A DNA stretch of 39,384 nucleotides from Gammaproteobacteria bacterium (GCA_027459575.1 DAIDIB010000006.1:1-39384); one strand, 5' to 3'; shown: positions 19,501-28,645, numbered from the stretch's first letter. Notes: generated by a model not told the origin, from the letters alone. Program-made: numbers and translations.

Positions 19501-20266
19501 CGAACTCTATCCTGAGCTTATCAAAGTATTCCCAACTGATTTCTTAATGAGAGCAATTACCCTTAACACTGTTCAGTCTGGAACTTATCTTAAACTTATG
19601 TTCGCCAAACTAACAGCACGTAAATTTTTGAAGATACTTGCGCCACATCATGAGTATTTCACGCAAATTAATTTTGAGTTTTTACTTGATAACGGCAATA
19701 CAACTACTCATCTAACATATTTTGAGGAAGTTTTGTTTGACAGGAAATTGCATTTTCTTCTTTTTCAAATGATTGAAAATAGCGATAAGGCTCAGTCTTT
19801 TGTGGCAAAATATTGTGACGCTAAGTTGTCCGAAGGTGCCGCTTTCTCTATGGTATGTAAATATTGTCCTGAGTTTGCACTGGCTCTGGCAGAAAAAGTG
19901 CTGCCTCGCATACAAACCGTCAGCTTATTTTTTGACTTAAAAGATTTAGTGCCGATGCATTTTTACTGGTTGGCCAGACATTTGCCAGCACATGAGAAGC
20001 TTTACTCTACATTCAGTTCATACCCTCATTTGCTTACTAGTATTACTCTGAATAATTTAAGGAGAGCTTTACCCGAGCCATTTCCACCCAATGAAGCATC
20101 GTCACCCCTGGATGCGCTTGTTCAGACACCGCATGGTAAGAAAATTTTACAGTTAATTAAAAATGCGCCTAAGCAGAAAAAGGAGATGATCAGTCTGATT
20201 GATGGGCGATTAAGCGCAACCGCCCAAATATCAACATCGCCTTCGATGGGTTCGAAGAAGAAGTAG
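13589..20266 (+). CDS. 2225-aa protein: N-terminal SF1/UvrD-like helicase core plus a long C-terminal divergent repeat region
   Basis: Walker A FGAAGAGKT (codons 161-169), Walker B VAIDEVDN, motif III ITGDGHQR, motif V VYTFQQSKGREFKHVVL, motif VI FVGCTRAIESL; then a charged Lys/Glu linker and long repeats. Confidence 0.85.
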   Translation: MLRNVEVVYYHLAFGKKGSKPEPKHEEAIEKLLNGQFHSGMSHTIHYSTPFYVRSISYGGKPRLLYTLKRFEQKTYCIITEDLAEHDYLDADTERSTGLRDCLSDFKTSLEQGKFIPIPRKEEKEEKEEENNNDYFTDGKFIQFMPIQSGIISGPLPQYNFGAAGAGKTLTDMARLEKEFDEGHDVLYITQRSELAATERHRRDRKYILSKDDDAPNFAVLDYDAMIRLIDPTLEKKKMVGEVEFNTWVNEYLKHQKTPENVLSRKHQIYKELRNISGYSKEEYLEELGQKECLFHEVDEKIFLWQIYKSYKKELELRDAYDPSFYEIKDFSLFQDHIVAIDEVDNLSTLQIMQLMRFANFKDIMITGDGHQRDDDLLPKRPFIKRRLGSHCKDTALDESKRCGKVIIEFANKLINVKYDVTGGKTEKDEYEEIKIPVGQHEGSFAWRDDWNDDDGVSMCQSLQEKYGKEDLYVITHPNYVDDARKKFPGNTVYTFQQSKGREFKHVVLYRPFDTDDFAAADDILASKEPSEKKTKRHMPKKGERDNLNFAPAFNQIFVGCTRAIESLTICQRDDKKSYAVRNVIKRLRPAAAMNKDKAVLQKEEKEKKVEVKEDPEARLKKAIKLLMNGDESQAKQEREYLSEDQQKKYDAFKIEFDATREREKEEELKRQADRREKMRREKQGQGEIKSAPTKRNAAAPDIAPKQSVATSSPASKLDAPSTSKDAHPGDKKPVKGTPATSYKVTELKSPQLSSATKGSIEDLQKKSISQLDATAADHMLKDLKRLFAQADTNPEPLYKCIELSSGSEQRCSVLAKFHKENPEFLSSIPPEIMFRFYKTMVAGEFESETTIFNNILIAHDDNYELLSDWLSYDTWVSYVADIYKTQSAEYLINFTLKIINPLLYHWSSQDEPPFLRLLMHEPLFLSKIAEFGFFAVNQAKNISIFALLCTNANFHPFLIKLFDNKPELISQIDFDEFFEVRGEESGPDEFPPVLHLSRTGEGRQLLLSMLKARPEFLSYLSSAGVLFRVYPAPDVNMIPCLTCVYKTLEGTVEGDEIIELLKKSNPALTTENIRFEISNNGLDFLNEKEIKKVNHLKIDLTVESLATLMRDPDAKRLLFKTSGMAKAEPLFIKLLSKPHSSEILFETLQKYPDLIKNAIPVTIFNATVNCAGMQISYLYLLLDFSYFRKITKILFDHDDLVNSIEPKVLFGLTENYGSLLEFLLHDDKLHWVLCKLFENADFAYRFIKEFGDHSLSKKDIFSKVTTLFCRYYPVLAAHLANLAYLKKLKELTPTSVIFGDPKLAAPNFSYLARHPTLHSSMALWIESDPAVLDRIPAVLLGLAIDPTNKDETQTPLSCLAQTEAGRKIIRAYVRNPVRAKSLATSRLLLTPIKSQNQRLNGQTVVDLLQAADGPGSDIVRVVVAANSDFAKAMIDFVLANAGPRLDKGDSPKRTQRSVSPGLDTERENIVQEFLETSDAELLFSPDENNGCIFITMSRLQSFIRNLMEAFKSNRELFKGIPVSTLFYNYHAPDVSNKTKTIIAIMAENTELYDLLVFILSDLKESDVALLIAELHKELKVNSEGNTTTHLSQLSLRLPSLLLFLQDKYPAFAASFTASNMTVARVLNSQLVLSFLETQSITADGCEFLDRQVRLNKTSITDIPPAAMFRLHDLSDGKSKMTTTAFNNILRLQKEHSQVLTCWLENDAWMDYMIDMYMSKSRNNLEFFTASVIRDLIYYWRFSENPPILRLLQKCPDFLLLLPNNIFTRTNEQASVFELLCANPLYHPYLSDHKTWGDFRQLDINNCLQSMHLEPNVPFNLSQSKKGLGVLGIILVLRPEIRKRLATEDELFRRVKFPQAPDRRPYTCLYKMLNQSAKGKEIIELLRQTNPKLTSEFLDQSLKRSSLDFLTDEECLIVDKVRNDLTSANLVSLMRRSDAQRLLFNSSGLDLHMSFIIDMLLVDTAALCSACELYPELIKVFPTDFLMRAITLNTVQSGTYLKLMFAKLTARKFLKILAPHHEYFTQINFEFLLDNGNTTTHLTYFEEVLFDRKLHFLLFQMIENSDKAQSFVAKYCDAKLSEGAAFSMVCKYCPEFALALAEKVLPRIQTVSLFFDLKDLVPMHFYWLARHLPAHEKLYSTFSSYPHLLTSITLNNLRRALPEPFPPNEASSPLDALVQTPHGKKILQLIKNAPKQKKEMISLIDGRLSATAQISTSPSMGSKKK
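16073..17757 (+). repeat. Internal protein duplication unit A of the giant ORF (about codons 829-1390)
   Basis: IPPEIMFRF...FNNILIAHDDNYELLSDWLSYDTWVSYVADIY...CLTCVYKTLEG...GDEIIELLKKSNPALT...LMRDPDAKRLLFKTSG aligns collinearly with unit B. Confidence 0.85.
18575..20212 (+). repeat. Internal protein duplication unit B of the giant ORF (about codons 1663-2208)
   Basis: IPPAAMFRL...FNNILRLQKEHSQVLTCWLENDAWMDYMIDMY...YTCLYKMLNQ...GKEIIELLRQTNPKLT...LMRRSDAQRLLFNSSG. Confidence 0.85.
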
Positions 20267-20366
20267 ATGTGGCACGGATGAAATTTGCTTTTTAAATTTC
20301 ATCCGGCTAGCAATGCCGAATGAAGCTGTGTTTCTCCAGATGAGAAAAGCATTCATCCGGGCTACA
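20263..20366. repeat. Nested palindromic element, copy 5 (mixed or degenerate cores)
   Basis: Left arm CACGGATGAAATTTGCTTTTTAAATTTCATCCGG, right arm CCAGATGAGAAAAGCATTCATCCGGGCTAC; giant ORF stop TAG at the left edge. Confidence 0.75.
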
Positions 20367-20427
20367 CTCTTCCCCCATTTTATGGCACTATATGCCCTAA
20401 TTTTACATTGAGATAAGACTAAATTGC

Positions 20428-23163
20428 ATGTTTATAACCCGCCTCTTCACCAACGTGTTTGGTAGCCGCAACCAGCGTGTTTTGCGTCGTTTATGGAAGA
20501 CAGTTGATCAAATTAACGCCATCGAGCCTGAAATTAGCGCACTTTCGGACGAAGCCTTGCGTGCCAAGACTCAAACATTCAGGCAGCGCCTGCAAGAAGG
20601 CGCCACCGTCAACGATATCCTCCCCGAAGCCTTTGCCACGGTACGTGAAGCGTCCAAACGTACTTTAGGGTTACGTCACTTCGATGTGCAGCTTATCGGC
20701 GGTATGGTGCTGCACGGCGGCAATATCGCTGAAATGCGTACCGGTGAAGGCAAGACCCTCATGTCCACCTTGGCCGTTTATCTCAATGCATTACCAGCTA
20801 AAGGTGTGCACGTTGTTACTGTTAATGATTACCTGGCCAAACGCGATGCGGACTGGATGCGCCCCATCTATGAATTTTTAGGCCTATCGGTCGACGTCAA
20901 CTTGCATGGCATGTCACGCGAAGAAAAACAAAAAGCCTACGGCGCGGACATTACCTACGGTACCAACAATGAATTCGGCTTCGATTATCTGCGCGACAAC
21001 ATGGTGTTCAGCAAAGATGAAAAAGTGCAGCGCGGCTTGCACTATGCCATTGTCGATGAAGTCGACTCCATTTTAATTGACGAAGCGCGCACGCCACTGA
21101 TTATTTCCGGCGCGGCTGAAGATAGCGTTGATTTATACGTGGCAATCAATGCCATCATTCCACGGCTCACCAAGCAGGAAGCGAAAGATGGCCCCGGCGA
21201 TTACACGCTCGATGAAAAAACCAAACAAGCGCACTTGAGCGAAGAAGGTCATCAGCATGTGGAAGACTTGTTGGTGAAAGCAGGGCTGCTCAAAGAGAAT
21301 GAAAGTCTATATGATGCGCAGAATATCATGCTCATGCATCATATCTATGCGGGCTTGCGCGCGCATAAATTATTTAATCGCGACGTTGATTACATTGTGA
21401 AGCAGGGCGAAGTAGTGATTGTGGATGAACACACCGGCCGCACCATGCCGGGCAGACGCTGGTCGGATGGCTTGCATCAGGCGATCGAAGCGAAAGAAAA
21501 CGTCAAGATCAATCAGGAAAATCAGACGCTCGCGTCTATCACTTTCCAGAATTACTTCCGCATATATGGTAAGTTGGCTGGCATGACTGGCACGGCCGAT
21601 ACCGAAGCTTATGAATTCCAGCAAATTTACGGTCTGGAAGTGGTAGTGATTCCCACTCACAAGCCTATGATTCGTGATGACGCGGCTGATCTTGTCTACA
21701 TGTCTGAGCCAGAAAAATATGACGCGATTGTGGCGGACATCAAAGCTATTCATCAAACGGGGCAGCCTATATTGGTCGGCACCGCATCGATTGAAGCATC
21801 TGAGCATTTATCTGGATTGTTAAAGCGCGCGAATATTCCACATCAGGTTTTGAACGCGAAATTCCACGAAAAAGAAGCGCAAATCATTGCCGAAGCCGGA
21901 AGGCCGGGTGGTGTGACTATTTCCACCAACATGGCTGGTCGTGGTACCGACATCGTGTTAGGTGGTAATTTGAACGCGGAATTAAAAGCGCTGGAAAACC
22001 CCACGCCAGAAGAAGTGACAGCGCATCGCGCGTCCTGGCAGCAACGTCATGATCAAGTAGTCAAAGCTGGCGGTTTGTATGTGCTTGGTACAGAGCGACA
22101 CGAGTCACGTCGCATCGATAATCAGCTGCGTGGTCGTTCCGGCCGACAAGGTGATCCGGGGCGTTCACGTTTTTATTTGTCACTGCAGGATAATTTGCTG
22201 CGTATTTTTGGCGGCGAACGGTTAAACGCTATTATGCAACGCATCGGCATGGAAAAAGGCGCCGTGCTTGAGTCGCGAATGCTGTCGCGCAGCATTGAAA
22301 ACGCGCAGCGTAAAGTGGAAGCGTATAACTTCGATGTGCGTAAACAATTGCTGGAATACGATGATGTCGCTAATGAGCAGCGTAAAGTGATCTACAGTCA
22401 GCGTGATTTGTTGATGGCGGCCGAGAGCATTTCCGACACCGTGCAGGATATTATGCACCGTGTGGTTGATGTGGTCACTGGCATTCATATTCCACCGCAT
22501 TCGATGGAAGAAGAGTGGGATGTGCCGGCGCTGGAAAGCGTTTACCAAAATGATTTTAATTTGAAGCTGCCCATCAAAGACTGGCTGGCGGAAGAAGAGG
22601 TGCTTGATGAAACCAAATTACGCGAGCGTATTACAGCCGCCATGCTCGATGCGTATCGTGCCAAGGAAGCGCAGGTAGAAGTGCCCGTCCTGCGTCAGTT
22701 TGAAAAAGCGGTGATGTTGCAAACGCTTGACACCTGCTGGCGTGAACACTTGGCCGCGATGGATTATCTGCGTCAGGGTATACATTTACGTGGCTACGCG
22801 CAAAAAAATCCCAAGCAGGAATACAAGCGTGAATCGTTTGAAATGTTTGGCCAGCTCCTGGATAAAGTGAACTATCAGCTCATTTCCACGCTGTGCAAGT
22901 TTGAAGTGAAGATGGAAAGTGATGTCGAACAGTTGGAAGAACGACGCCGACAGGCATTAAACATGCAAAATGTGCAGTACAAGCATGTTGAGCTGGATAC
23001 GCTTAATACCAATGATACTGCTGTACTGGAAGACGAGCGTGAATTTGTCGCTGCCGCTGGAGGTGGTACTGTCACGCGCATGTCGCCCAAAGTTGGCCGC
23101 AACGATCCCTGTCCTTGTGGCTCCGGCCAGAAGTACAAGCAGTGTCATGGGAAGTTGGTGTGA
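20428..23163 (+). CDS. secA: Preprotein translocase ATPase SecA
   Basis: [55 protein letters not shown]-terminal zinc-binding [18 protein letters not shown]. Confidence 0.98.
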   Translation: MFITRLFTNVFGSRNQRVLRRLWKTVDQINAIEPEISALSDEALRAKTQTFRQRLQEGATVNDILPEAFATVREASKRTLGLRHFDVQLIGGMVLHGGNIAEMRTGEGKTLMSTLAVYLNALPAKGVHVVTVNDYLAKRDADWMRPIYEFLGLSVDVNLHGMSREEKQKAYGADITYGTNNEFGFDYLRDNMVFSKDEKVQRGLHYAIVDEVDSILIDEARTPLIISGAAEDSVDLYVAINAIIPRLTKQEAKDGPGDYTLDEKTKQAHLSEEGHQHVEDLLVKAGLLKENESLYDAQNIMLMHHIYAGLRAHKLFNRDVDYIVKQGEVVIVDEHTGRTMPGRRWSDGLHQAIEAKENVKINQENQTLASITFQNYFRIYGKLAGMTGTADTEAYEFQQIYGLEVVVIPTHKPMIRDDAADLVYMSEPEKYDAIVADIKAIHQTGQPILVGTASIEASEHLSGLLKRANIPHQVLNAKFHEKEAQIIAEAGRPGGVTISTNMAGRGTDIVLGGNLNAELKALENPTPEEVTAHRASWQQRHDQVVKAGGLYVLGTERHESRRIDNQLRGRSGRQGDPGRSRFYLSLQDNLLRIFGGERLNAIMQRIGMEKGAVLESRMLSRSIENAQRKVEAYNFDVRKQLLEYDDVANEQRKVIYSQRDLLMAAESISDTVQDIMHRVVDVVTGIHIPPHSMEEEWDVPALESVYQNDFNLKLPIKDWLAEEEVLDETKLRERITAAMLDAYRAKEAQVEVPVLRQFEKAVMLQTLDTCWREHLAAMDYLRQGIHLRGYAQKNPKQEYKRESFEMFGQLLDKVNYQLISTLCKFEVKMESDVEQLEERRRQALNMQNVQYKHVELDTLNTNDTAVLEDEREFVAAAGGGTVTRMSPKVGRNDPCPCGSGQKYKQCHGKLV

Positions 23164-23540
23164 TACGCGTCGCAGTCGGTATACTGAAACGCAATAACAC
23201 CGTACTTGTCGCAGAACGTCCTGCAGACAAGCCTTACGCGGGCTATTGGGAATTCCCCGGTGGCAAAATAGAGCTAAATGAAACCGGCGAGCAAGCGCTC
23301 AAGCGTGAATTACATGAAGAGTTGGGAATCGATGTTATCGCGGCTCAGTTTTGGTTTGAACACATCCATCACTATCCCGACAAATCTGTCCAGCTTGAAA
23401 TGTGGTTTGTCACTGAATTTTCAGGTGAACCACACAGCAAAGAGCAACAACAATTACGCTGGGTAAACTATCATGAAATGTGCAAACTGCGTCTGTTGGA
23501 AGGTAATACTCCCATTCTGTCACGTCTCTTTGTGCGGTAA
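23160..23540 (+). CDS. mutT: MutT-like Nudix hydrolase (GTG start overlapping the secA stop)
   Basis: Nudix box [56 protein letters not shown]. Confidence 0.85.
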   Translation: MIRVAVGILKRNNTVLVAERPADKPYAGYWEFPGGKIELNETGEQALKRELHEELGIDVIAAQFWFEHIHHYPDKSVQLEMWFVTEFSGEPHSKEQQQLRWVNYHEMCKLRLLEGNTPILSRLFVR

Positions 23541-23584
23541 GGGTCACATCATGCTGCGACCCTCAGCCATATTAACTATATTTT

Positions 23585-23833
23585 TTACATCTCGTAACGC
23601 GGTGAATGGTTTTCTTCAATTACGTTAGTTAGAGCATGCTTTCGCAGCATTTCATGCAGATGTTCAAAAAACGCACCGCTCTGCTTAACTGGCGAACCAG
23701 CTAGTGAACCAGGAGTAGATACCTCGGGTGAGATGGTCTCTGGTGTAGGTGGCTGTCTAAATTGTGCCACTCTAGCACGTACTTCCGCTTCGGTTGGGAT
23801 TTCAATATAAAGCCTTGAATAGGTTGATCTCAT
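23585..23833 (-). CDS. Hypothetical 82-aa protein
   Basis: ATG preceded by GAGAAGGTG ribosome-binding-like sequence; no recognised family. Confidence 0.5.
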   Translation of the reverse strand: MRSTYSRLYIEIPTEAEVRARVAQFRQPPTPETISPEVSTPGSLAGSPVKQSGAFFEHLHEMLRKHALTNVIEENHSPRYEM

Positions 23834-24021
23834 GGTTTTTCACCTTCTCGTTCGTTTGGAGTGTTAGTAACAATATAATTATAATAATAAAACGCAGAAT
23901 CATTGTATCAAAAACACACAACAAAACCTAGTAAAAAACAAGGTCTGACGATTATGTCGCAGATCAAACAATTGCTTTAATTTCAAACAGTTACAATTAT
24001 CAAGAATGTGCTGTATATATA

Positions 24022-24050
24022 TTGACCAATAATTCTTTCAATGATACAAT
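24022..24050 (+). promoter_or_regulatory. Candidate sigma70 promoter
   Basis: TTGACC (24022-24027), 17-bp spacer, TACAAT (24045-24050), upstream of the ORF at 24083. Confidence 0.6.
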
Positions 24051-24082
24051 AACGCCATATAAAATCCTTACAGGTAGTCAAC

Positions 24083-25369
24083 ATGCGCAATCGAGCCCAA
24101 GAAAAATACCTTCTACGCAAGGCAAAAGAATCGGTAGAACAAGCAAAACTCATTGCGGCTTTGGCTAAAGGTCAACAACAGTATGGCGGCAGTGGATTAC
24201 GTTTTAGCACGGCAACTGAAAAATTATGTGGGTTCATGTTATTTTCCGCGGCTGCTATCACGCTGGTTGCACAGTGCGAAGCGGCTGTCAGCAAAAAATC
24301 AGAAGAAACTTGCAGCAATCCTGGCAGTGGCGAGGGTGATTGCAAATCATCAAGTTCTGACTCAACCGCAGAGCAGATAAAATCGATGATTAAATACAAT
24401 GACACCAATCCAGCACGATGCGCATATATCGCGGATTCAGTTACTAGAGTTAAAAGCAAACTGCCAGATGCGGCACCAGGAATAGATCGTGTGATGGCGG
24501 GGTCAGATTTTAAATTCGTCTGTCAAAGCAAAGCTGCTTTTAAGAAAGGCCAAATAGCCTATTATGAGCCGACAAATAATGCTATTTACTATCCTGAATC
24601 TGGTAAAACCGATGATCTTGGTGTGGCGCATGAATTTTTGCACGCAGATACCGCGCGTAGACATTCCACGGCGACTTGCAGTCCAGCATTATTTTCAAAA
24701 GCAGAGTTGAGAAAATATCTCAAAGATCATCAATTTTTTGTTACCTATGGCTATACCGCATTTGCGCTGGCGCAGACAACGCCGATTTGGCCGCCAACCG
24801 CCATGAATAGAAAAATACTGGATGAGATGATTAAAAAAGATTTGGCATCAGAAACATCAAAAGAATTATATCGCCTGCATGAAAAGGCGAGCTCAGGGCA
24901 ACAGATGACGGCTAAGGAAAAAACTGTTTACGCAGAGTATTGTAAGCTGCTTAATGCTGGCATTAAAAACGAAATGCCTATTGTTATGCATGAATTTCCT
25001 GCTGACCTGTTAGAAGAAATGGCGCAAAATCCCGCCATGATTCTTCCTGAGCTTAAACTGGGTCAGGGTGTCATTGTTCACGATCTTAAAGTTGTCACAG
25101 CAGAAGATGGAAAAAAACATCTGGAAGGAAAAGCAAAAGACGGTGTGTCATCGCACATTTTGCAGTGTAGAGCGGCGGAAATGAAATATAAACAATTAAT
25201 GGCGGCAAACGATCCATTTTCTGCGCTTGCAGAGCTGGATACTTATTTGCGCGCCGGATTGACAGACGATGCTGTGAAAAAGTTTTTCCCTAATCTATGG
25301 GGGCATCTACAAACAGAAAAAGCATGCTGCGAAGAGGGCGATGTAAAACGGTGTTATAAGCCTATTTAA
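24083..25369 (+). CDS. Putative membrane-anchored zinc metallopeptidase-like protein (HExxH)
   Basis: Hydrophobic segment LCGFMLFSAAAITLVAQC, then Ser-rich linker; GVAHEFLHADTARRH contains HEFLH (HExxH). Confidence 0.65.
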   Translation: MRNRAQEKYLLRKAKESVEQAKLIAALAKGQQQYGGSGLRFSTATEKLCGFMLFSAAAITLVAQCEAAVSKKSEETCSNPGSGEGDCKSSSSDSTAEQIKSMIKYNDTNPARCAYIADSVTRVKSKLPDAAPGIDRVMAGSDFKFVCQSKAAFKKGQIAYYEPTNNAIYYPESGKTDDLGVAHEFLHADTARRHSTATCSPALFSKAELRKYLKDHQFFVTYGYTAFALAQTTPIWPPTAMNRKILDEMIKKDLASETSKELYRLHEKASSGQQMTAKEKTVYAEYCKLLNAGIKNEMPIVMHEFPADLLEEMAQNPAMILPELKLGQGVIVHDLKVVTAEDGKKHLEGKAKDGVSSHILQCRAAEMKYKQLMAANDPFSALAELDTYLRAGLTDDAVKKFFPNLWGHLQTEKACCEEGDVKRCYKPI

Positions 25370-26376
25370 TTCACAGAACAGGCGGCGATGGTTTTATCTA
25401 TCCCACTCTCAAGTGTTTCTTGTGGTTGCCAATTTAACTCACGTGAAATTTTTTCGGAATTAATCGCATAACGAAAATCGTGCCCAGGGCGATCAGTGAC
25501 AAATTGTAATAAAGTAGTATGAGAAGCTTTTTGCGGATGTAGTTTATCCATTTGCTCGCAAATATAGGTTGCCAATGTTAGATTTTCCCATTCATTATTC
25601 CCACCCACATTATAGCTCTCACCAATTTTTCCGCGCTCAATCACCGCCATAATCGCGCGGCAATGATCATCCACATACAACCAATCACGAATATTCTTGC
25701 CATTACCATAAATAGGAATAGGCTGCCAATTTAAACACGCACGAATAACCGTCGGAATAAACTTTTCCGCGTGTTGATAAGGACCATAATTATTGGAGCA
25801 ATTCGTCATTGTCATCGGCAAACCGTAAGTGCGGTGATAAGCCTGTACTAAGTGATCCGACCCTGCTTTGCTGGCGGAATAGGGTGAGCTAGGGTCATAG
25901 CGTGTCGTTTCACTAAAACGCGCATCGCTCGGACTTAGCGAGCCAAATACTTCATCGGTTGATATATGATGAAAGCGACAGTGCGCGGCTTCCAGTTTAA
26001 AATATTCCTGCCAATAATGGCGCGCTGCATCCAGTAGGGTAAAAGTGCCGACTATATTGGTAGTGATAAAGTCCGCTGGCGCGTCAATTGAACGATCAAC
26101 ATGACTTTCCGCGGCAAAATGTACAATGGTGTCAATGTGATGATGCAGTAACAAATGCGACACCTGGTGTCTATCACAAATATCGCCTTGCACAAAATGA
26201 TGATGTTCCGCGTTTGGCAGATTTTTTAAATTATCCAACGAACCAGCGTAAGTTAATTTGTCCAGGTTAATAATTTTAATATTCGGATAATTGCCCAGCA
26301 CATGACGAATAAAGTTGGCGCCTATAAATCCCGCGCCTCCTGTCACTAGCATGTTACGCGGTTTAAAATCAGGCAT
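25366..26376 (-). CDS. rmlB: dTDP-glucose 4,6-dehydratase
   Basis: MLVTGGAGFIGANFIRHVLG; HFAAESHVDRSI; STDEVFGSL; YSASKAGSDHLVQAYHRTYGLP; NCSNNYGPYQHAEKFIP. Confidence 0.96.
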   Translation of the reverse strand: MPDFKPRNMLVTGGAGFIGANFIRHVLGNYPNIKIINLDKLTYAGSLDNLKNLPNAEHHHFVQGDICDRHQVSHLLLHHHIDTIVHFAAESHVDRSIDAPADFITTNIVGTFTLLDAARHYWQEYFKLEAAHCRFHHISTDEVFGSLSPSDARFSETTRYDPSSPYSASKAGSDHLVQAYHRTYGLPMTMTNCSNNYGPYQHAEKFIPTVIRACLNWQPIPIYGNGKNIRDWLYVDDHCRAIMAVIERGKIGESYNVGGNNEWENLTLATYICEQMDKLHPQKASHTTLLQFVTDRPGHDFRYAINSEKISRELNWQPQETLESGIDKTIAACSVN

Positions 26377-27262
26377 GGGTTTTCTCGGGAATAAGCGACA
26401 AAATAGTTTGCAGTGCCTTTTGTGTGCCAGGCTGTTCTATGCCGTAGGTAAAGCGAATTTTATCGCAATTTAGCACGGAATAAGCCGGTCGTTTCGCCGC
26501 GGTGGGGTAGTCTACCGCGCTGATCGGTAAAACCTTTTGCGTTTTGATAGGCGCAAATGTTTCTGCCTCGGCGATGATGCTCACCGCGAATTGATGCCAT
26601 GATACCGGGTCTTTGCTGCAGAAATGGTAAGTGCTGTAAATTCTGTCCTCTGTGGCTAATATTTTATAAATTGCCTCGGCAATGTCGCCCGCGTAGGTGG
26701 GGCAAGTGATTTGATCCGCCACTACACTTAATTCTGCTTTTTCATGCGACTGTCGTACTATGGATTTTACAAAATTAGTGCCGTACTCGCTAAAAACACC
26801 GCTGACACGCAAGATAATATGCTTTTCACAGCTTTCGCGAACTGCCTGTTCACCGAGTAATTTGCTTTGTCCGTAAATATTAATCGGCGCAGTCGCGCTT
26901 TCTTCAGTGTAGGGAATTGGCGCGGCGCCATCAAAAACATAGTCAGTTGATAAATGCACCAGAATGATATTTCTTTCCGCGCAAGCATCAGCGACATTTC
27001 TCGCGCCTATATGATTAACTAGCAACGCCTGATCTTCGTCGCTTTCGGCTTTATCAACCGCTGTATAAGCAGCAGTGTTGATAACAAAGTCAGGGTTATG
27101 CGTTTCAAGCGCCAGTTTAATCGATTCAGGTTCTGTGATATCCAGCTCGTCCCGTGACATCACGATTAAATAAAAAGCAAAAGCATGTGGATGGTACAAC
27201 AGTGCGTTGGCAAGTTGTCCGCGTCCGCCGGTGATTAATACTTTAGGCAAAGAGTTGCGCAT
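26369..27262 (-). CDS. rmlD: dTDP-4-dehydrorhamnose reductase
   Basis: VLITGGRGQLANAL; VINTAAYTAVDKAESD; LSTDYVFDGAAPIPYTEE; IYGQSKLLGEQAV. Confidence 0.94.
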   Translation of the reverse strand: MRNSLPKVLITGGRGQLANALLYHPHAFAFYLIVMSRDELDITEPESIKLALETHNPDFVINTAAYTAVDKAESDEDQALLVNHIGARNVADACAERNIILVHLSTDYVFDGAAPIPYTEESATAPINIYGQSKLLGEQAVRESCEKHIILRVSGVFSEYGTNFVKSIVRQSHEKAELSVVADQITCPTYAGDIAEAIYKILATEDRIYSTYHFCSKDPVSWHQFAVSIIAEAETFAPIKTQKVLPISAVDYPTAAKRPAYSVLNCDKIRFTYGIEQPGTQKALQTILSLIPEKTHA

Positions 27263-27788
27263 GGGTCATCTCATCCAGAGTAGGGTAAGTGTTGTCTTTG
27301 TCAGATAGAACAGGATTGCTGACAGGCCAGGGGATATTTAATTTGGGATCGTTCCAGCGAATGCCGCGTTCGCATTCAGGCGCATAATAATCCGTGCATT
27401 TGTAGTGAAAAATCGCGGTATCAGACAATACGCAAAAACCGTGCGCGAAACCGGGCGGAATATACATTTGCAGATGATTGTCGCTGGATAAGTTGATGCT
27501 GTACCATTCGCCGAAGGTGGGTGATGAGGTGCGTATGTCTATCGCGACGTCCCACACACTGCCTTGTGATGCCCACACTAATTTGCCTTGCGCGTGTGGT
27601 TGTTGGAAATGTAATCCGCGCAGAGTGTTGGCGGTGGAGCGAGACACATTGTCCTGCACAAATAGTGGCATGCCTGCTTTGGTATAACGCTCCTGCTGAA
27701 AAGACTCATAGAAATAACCGCGCGTGTCGGTGAAGACGCGTGGCTCGATGATCAATAAACCTTCTAGTGGTGCTTTGGTGATTTTCAT
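27243..27788 (-). CDS. rmlC: dTDP-4-dehydrorhamnose 3,5-epimerase
   Basis: [50 protein letters not shown]; start set at the ATG overlapping the rmlA stop. Confidence 0.95.
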   Translation of the reverse strand: MKITKAPLEGLLIIEPRVFTDTRGYFYESFQQERYTKAGMPLFVQDNVSRSTANTLRGLHFQQPHAQGKLVWASQGSVWDVAIDIRTSSPTFGEWYSINLSSDNHLQMYIPPGFAHGFCVLSDTAIFHYKCTDYYAPECERGIRWNDPKLNIPWPVSNPVLSDKDNTYPTLDEMTHAQLFA

Positions 27789-28645
27789 AATAATCCTAAC
27801 AAATACTCGCCATAACCGCTTTTCGTCTGAGCGGCAGCTAATTTTTCGAGCTGCGCGTCGGAAATTAATTTCATGCGCCACGCCATTTCTTCTGGGCTGC
27901 CAATTTTTAAGCCCTGACGTTGTTCGAGTACAGAAATAAAATTCGCGGCGTCGAGCAAGGATTTGTGCGTGCCGGTGTCAAGCCACGCCGTGCCACGACC
28001 TAATTTTTCCGCGCGCAATTGTTGCTGTTGCAAATAATATTTGTTGATATCGGTAATTTCCAGTTCGCCGCGTGCCGAGGGTTTTAATTTTTTCGCGATG
28101 TTAACTACCTGGTTGTCATAAAAATATAAGCCAATCACCGCGTAAGGTGAAACAGGTTGTTTTGGTTTTTCAATGATATCTGTTGGTTGATCTTGCGCGT
28201 CAAAGGAAATAACGCCGTAGCGCTCGGGATCTGAGACATAGTAGCCAAAAATAGTCGCGCCGGATTGTTGCGAAGCGGCTGCGCGCAGTTTTTCACTGAG
28301 CCCGTCGCCGTAGAGTATATTGTCGCCCAGGATCAAACACACGCTGTCATTGCCAATAAATTTTTCCGCGATAATAAATGCTTGCGCGATGCCTTCGGGC
28401 TTTTCTTGTGCCGCAAAAGTCAGATTAATGCCCCATTGTGAGCCATCCTCGAGCAGGTGCTGGAACATCGTTTGTTCGTGAGGGGTGGTGATGATCAGGA
28501 TGTCGTGAATACCCGCGTGTATTAGAGTGCATAGCGGGTAATAGATCATCGGCTTGTCGTAGACAGGCAGCAGTTGCTTGCTGATAGAGCGGGTGGAGGG
28601 GTAGAGTCGTGTGCCGAGCCCGCCTGCTAAAATGATGCCTTTCAT
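27785..28645 (-). CDS. rmlA: Glucose-1-phosphate thymidylyltransferase
   Basis: [69 protein letters not shown]. Confidence 0.96.
   Translation of the reverse strand: MKGIILAGGLGTRLYPSTRSISKQLLPVYDKPMIYYPLCTLIHAGIHDILIITTPHEQTMFQHLLEDGSQWGINLTFAAQEKPEGIAQAFIIAEKFIGNDSVCLILGDNILYGDGLSEKLRAAASQQSGATIFGYYVSDPERYGVISFDAQDQPTDIIEKPKQPVSPYAVIGLYFYDNQVVNIAKKLKPSARGELEITDINKYYLQQQQLRAEKLGRGTAWLDTGTHKSLLDAANFISVLEQRQGLKIGSPEEMAWRMKLISDAQLEKLAAAQTKSGYGEYLLGLL

Noticed and set aside
25366-28645. rmlB/rmlD/rmlC/rmlA operon as a novel system
   Set aside because: Standard dTDP-rhamnose biosynthesis genes with ordinary overlapping starts and stops.
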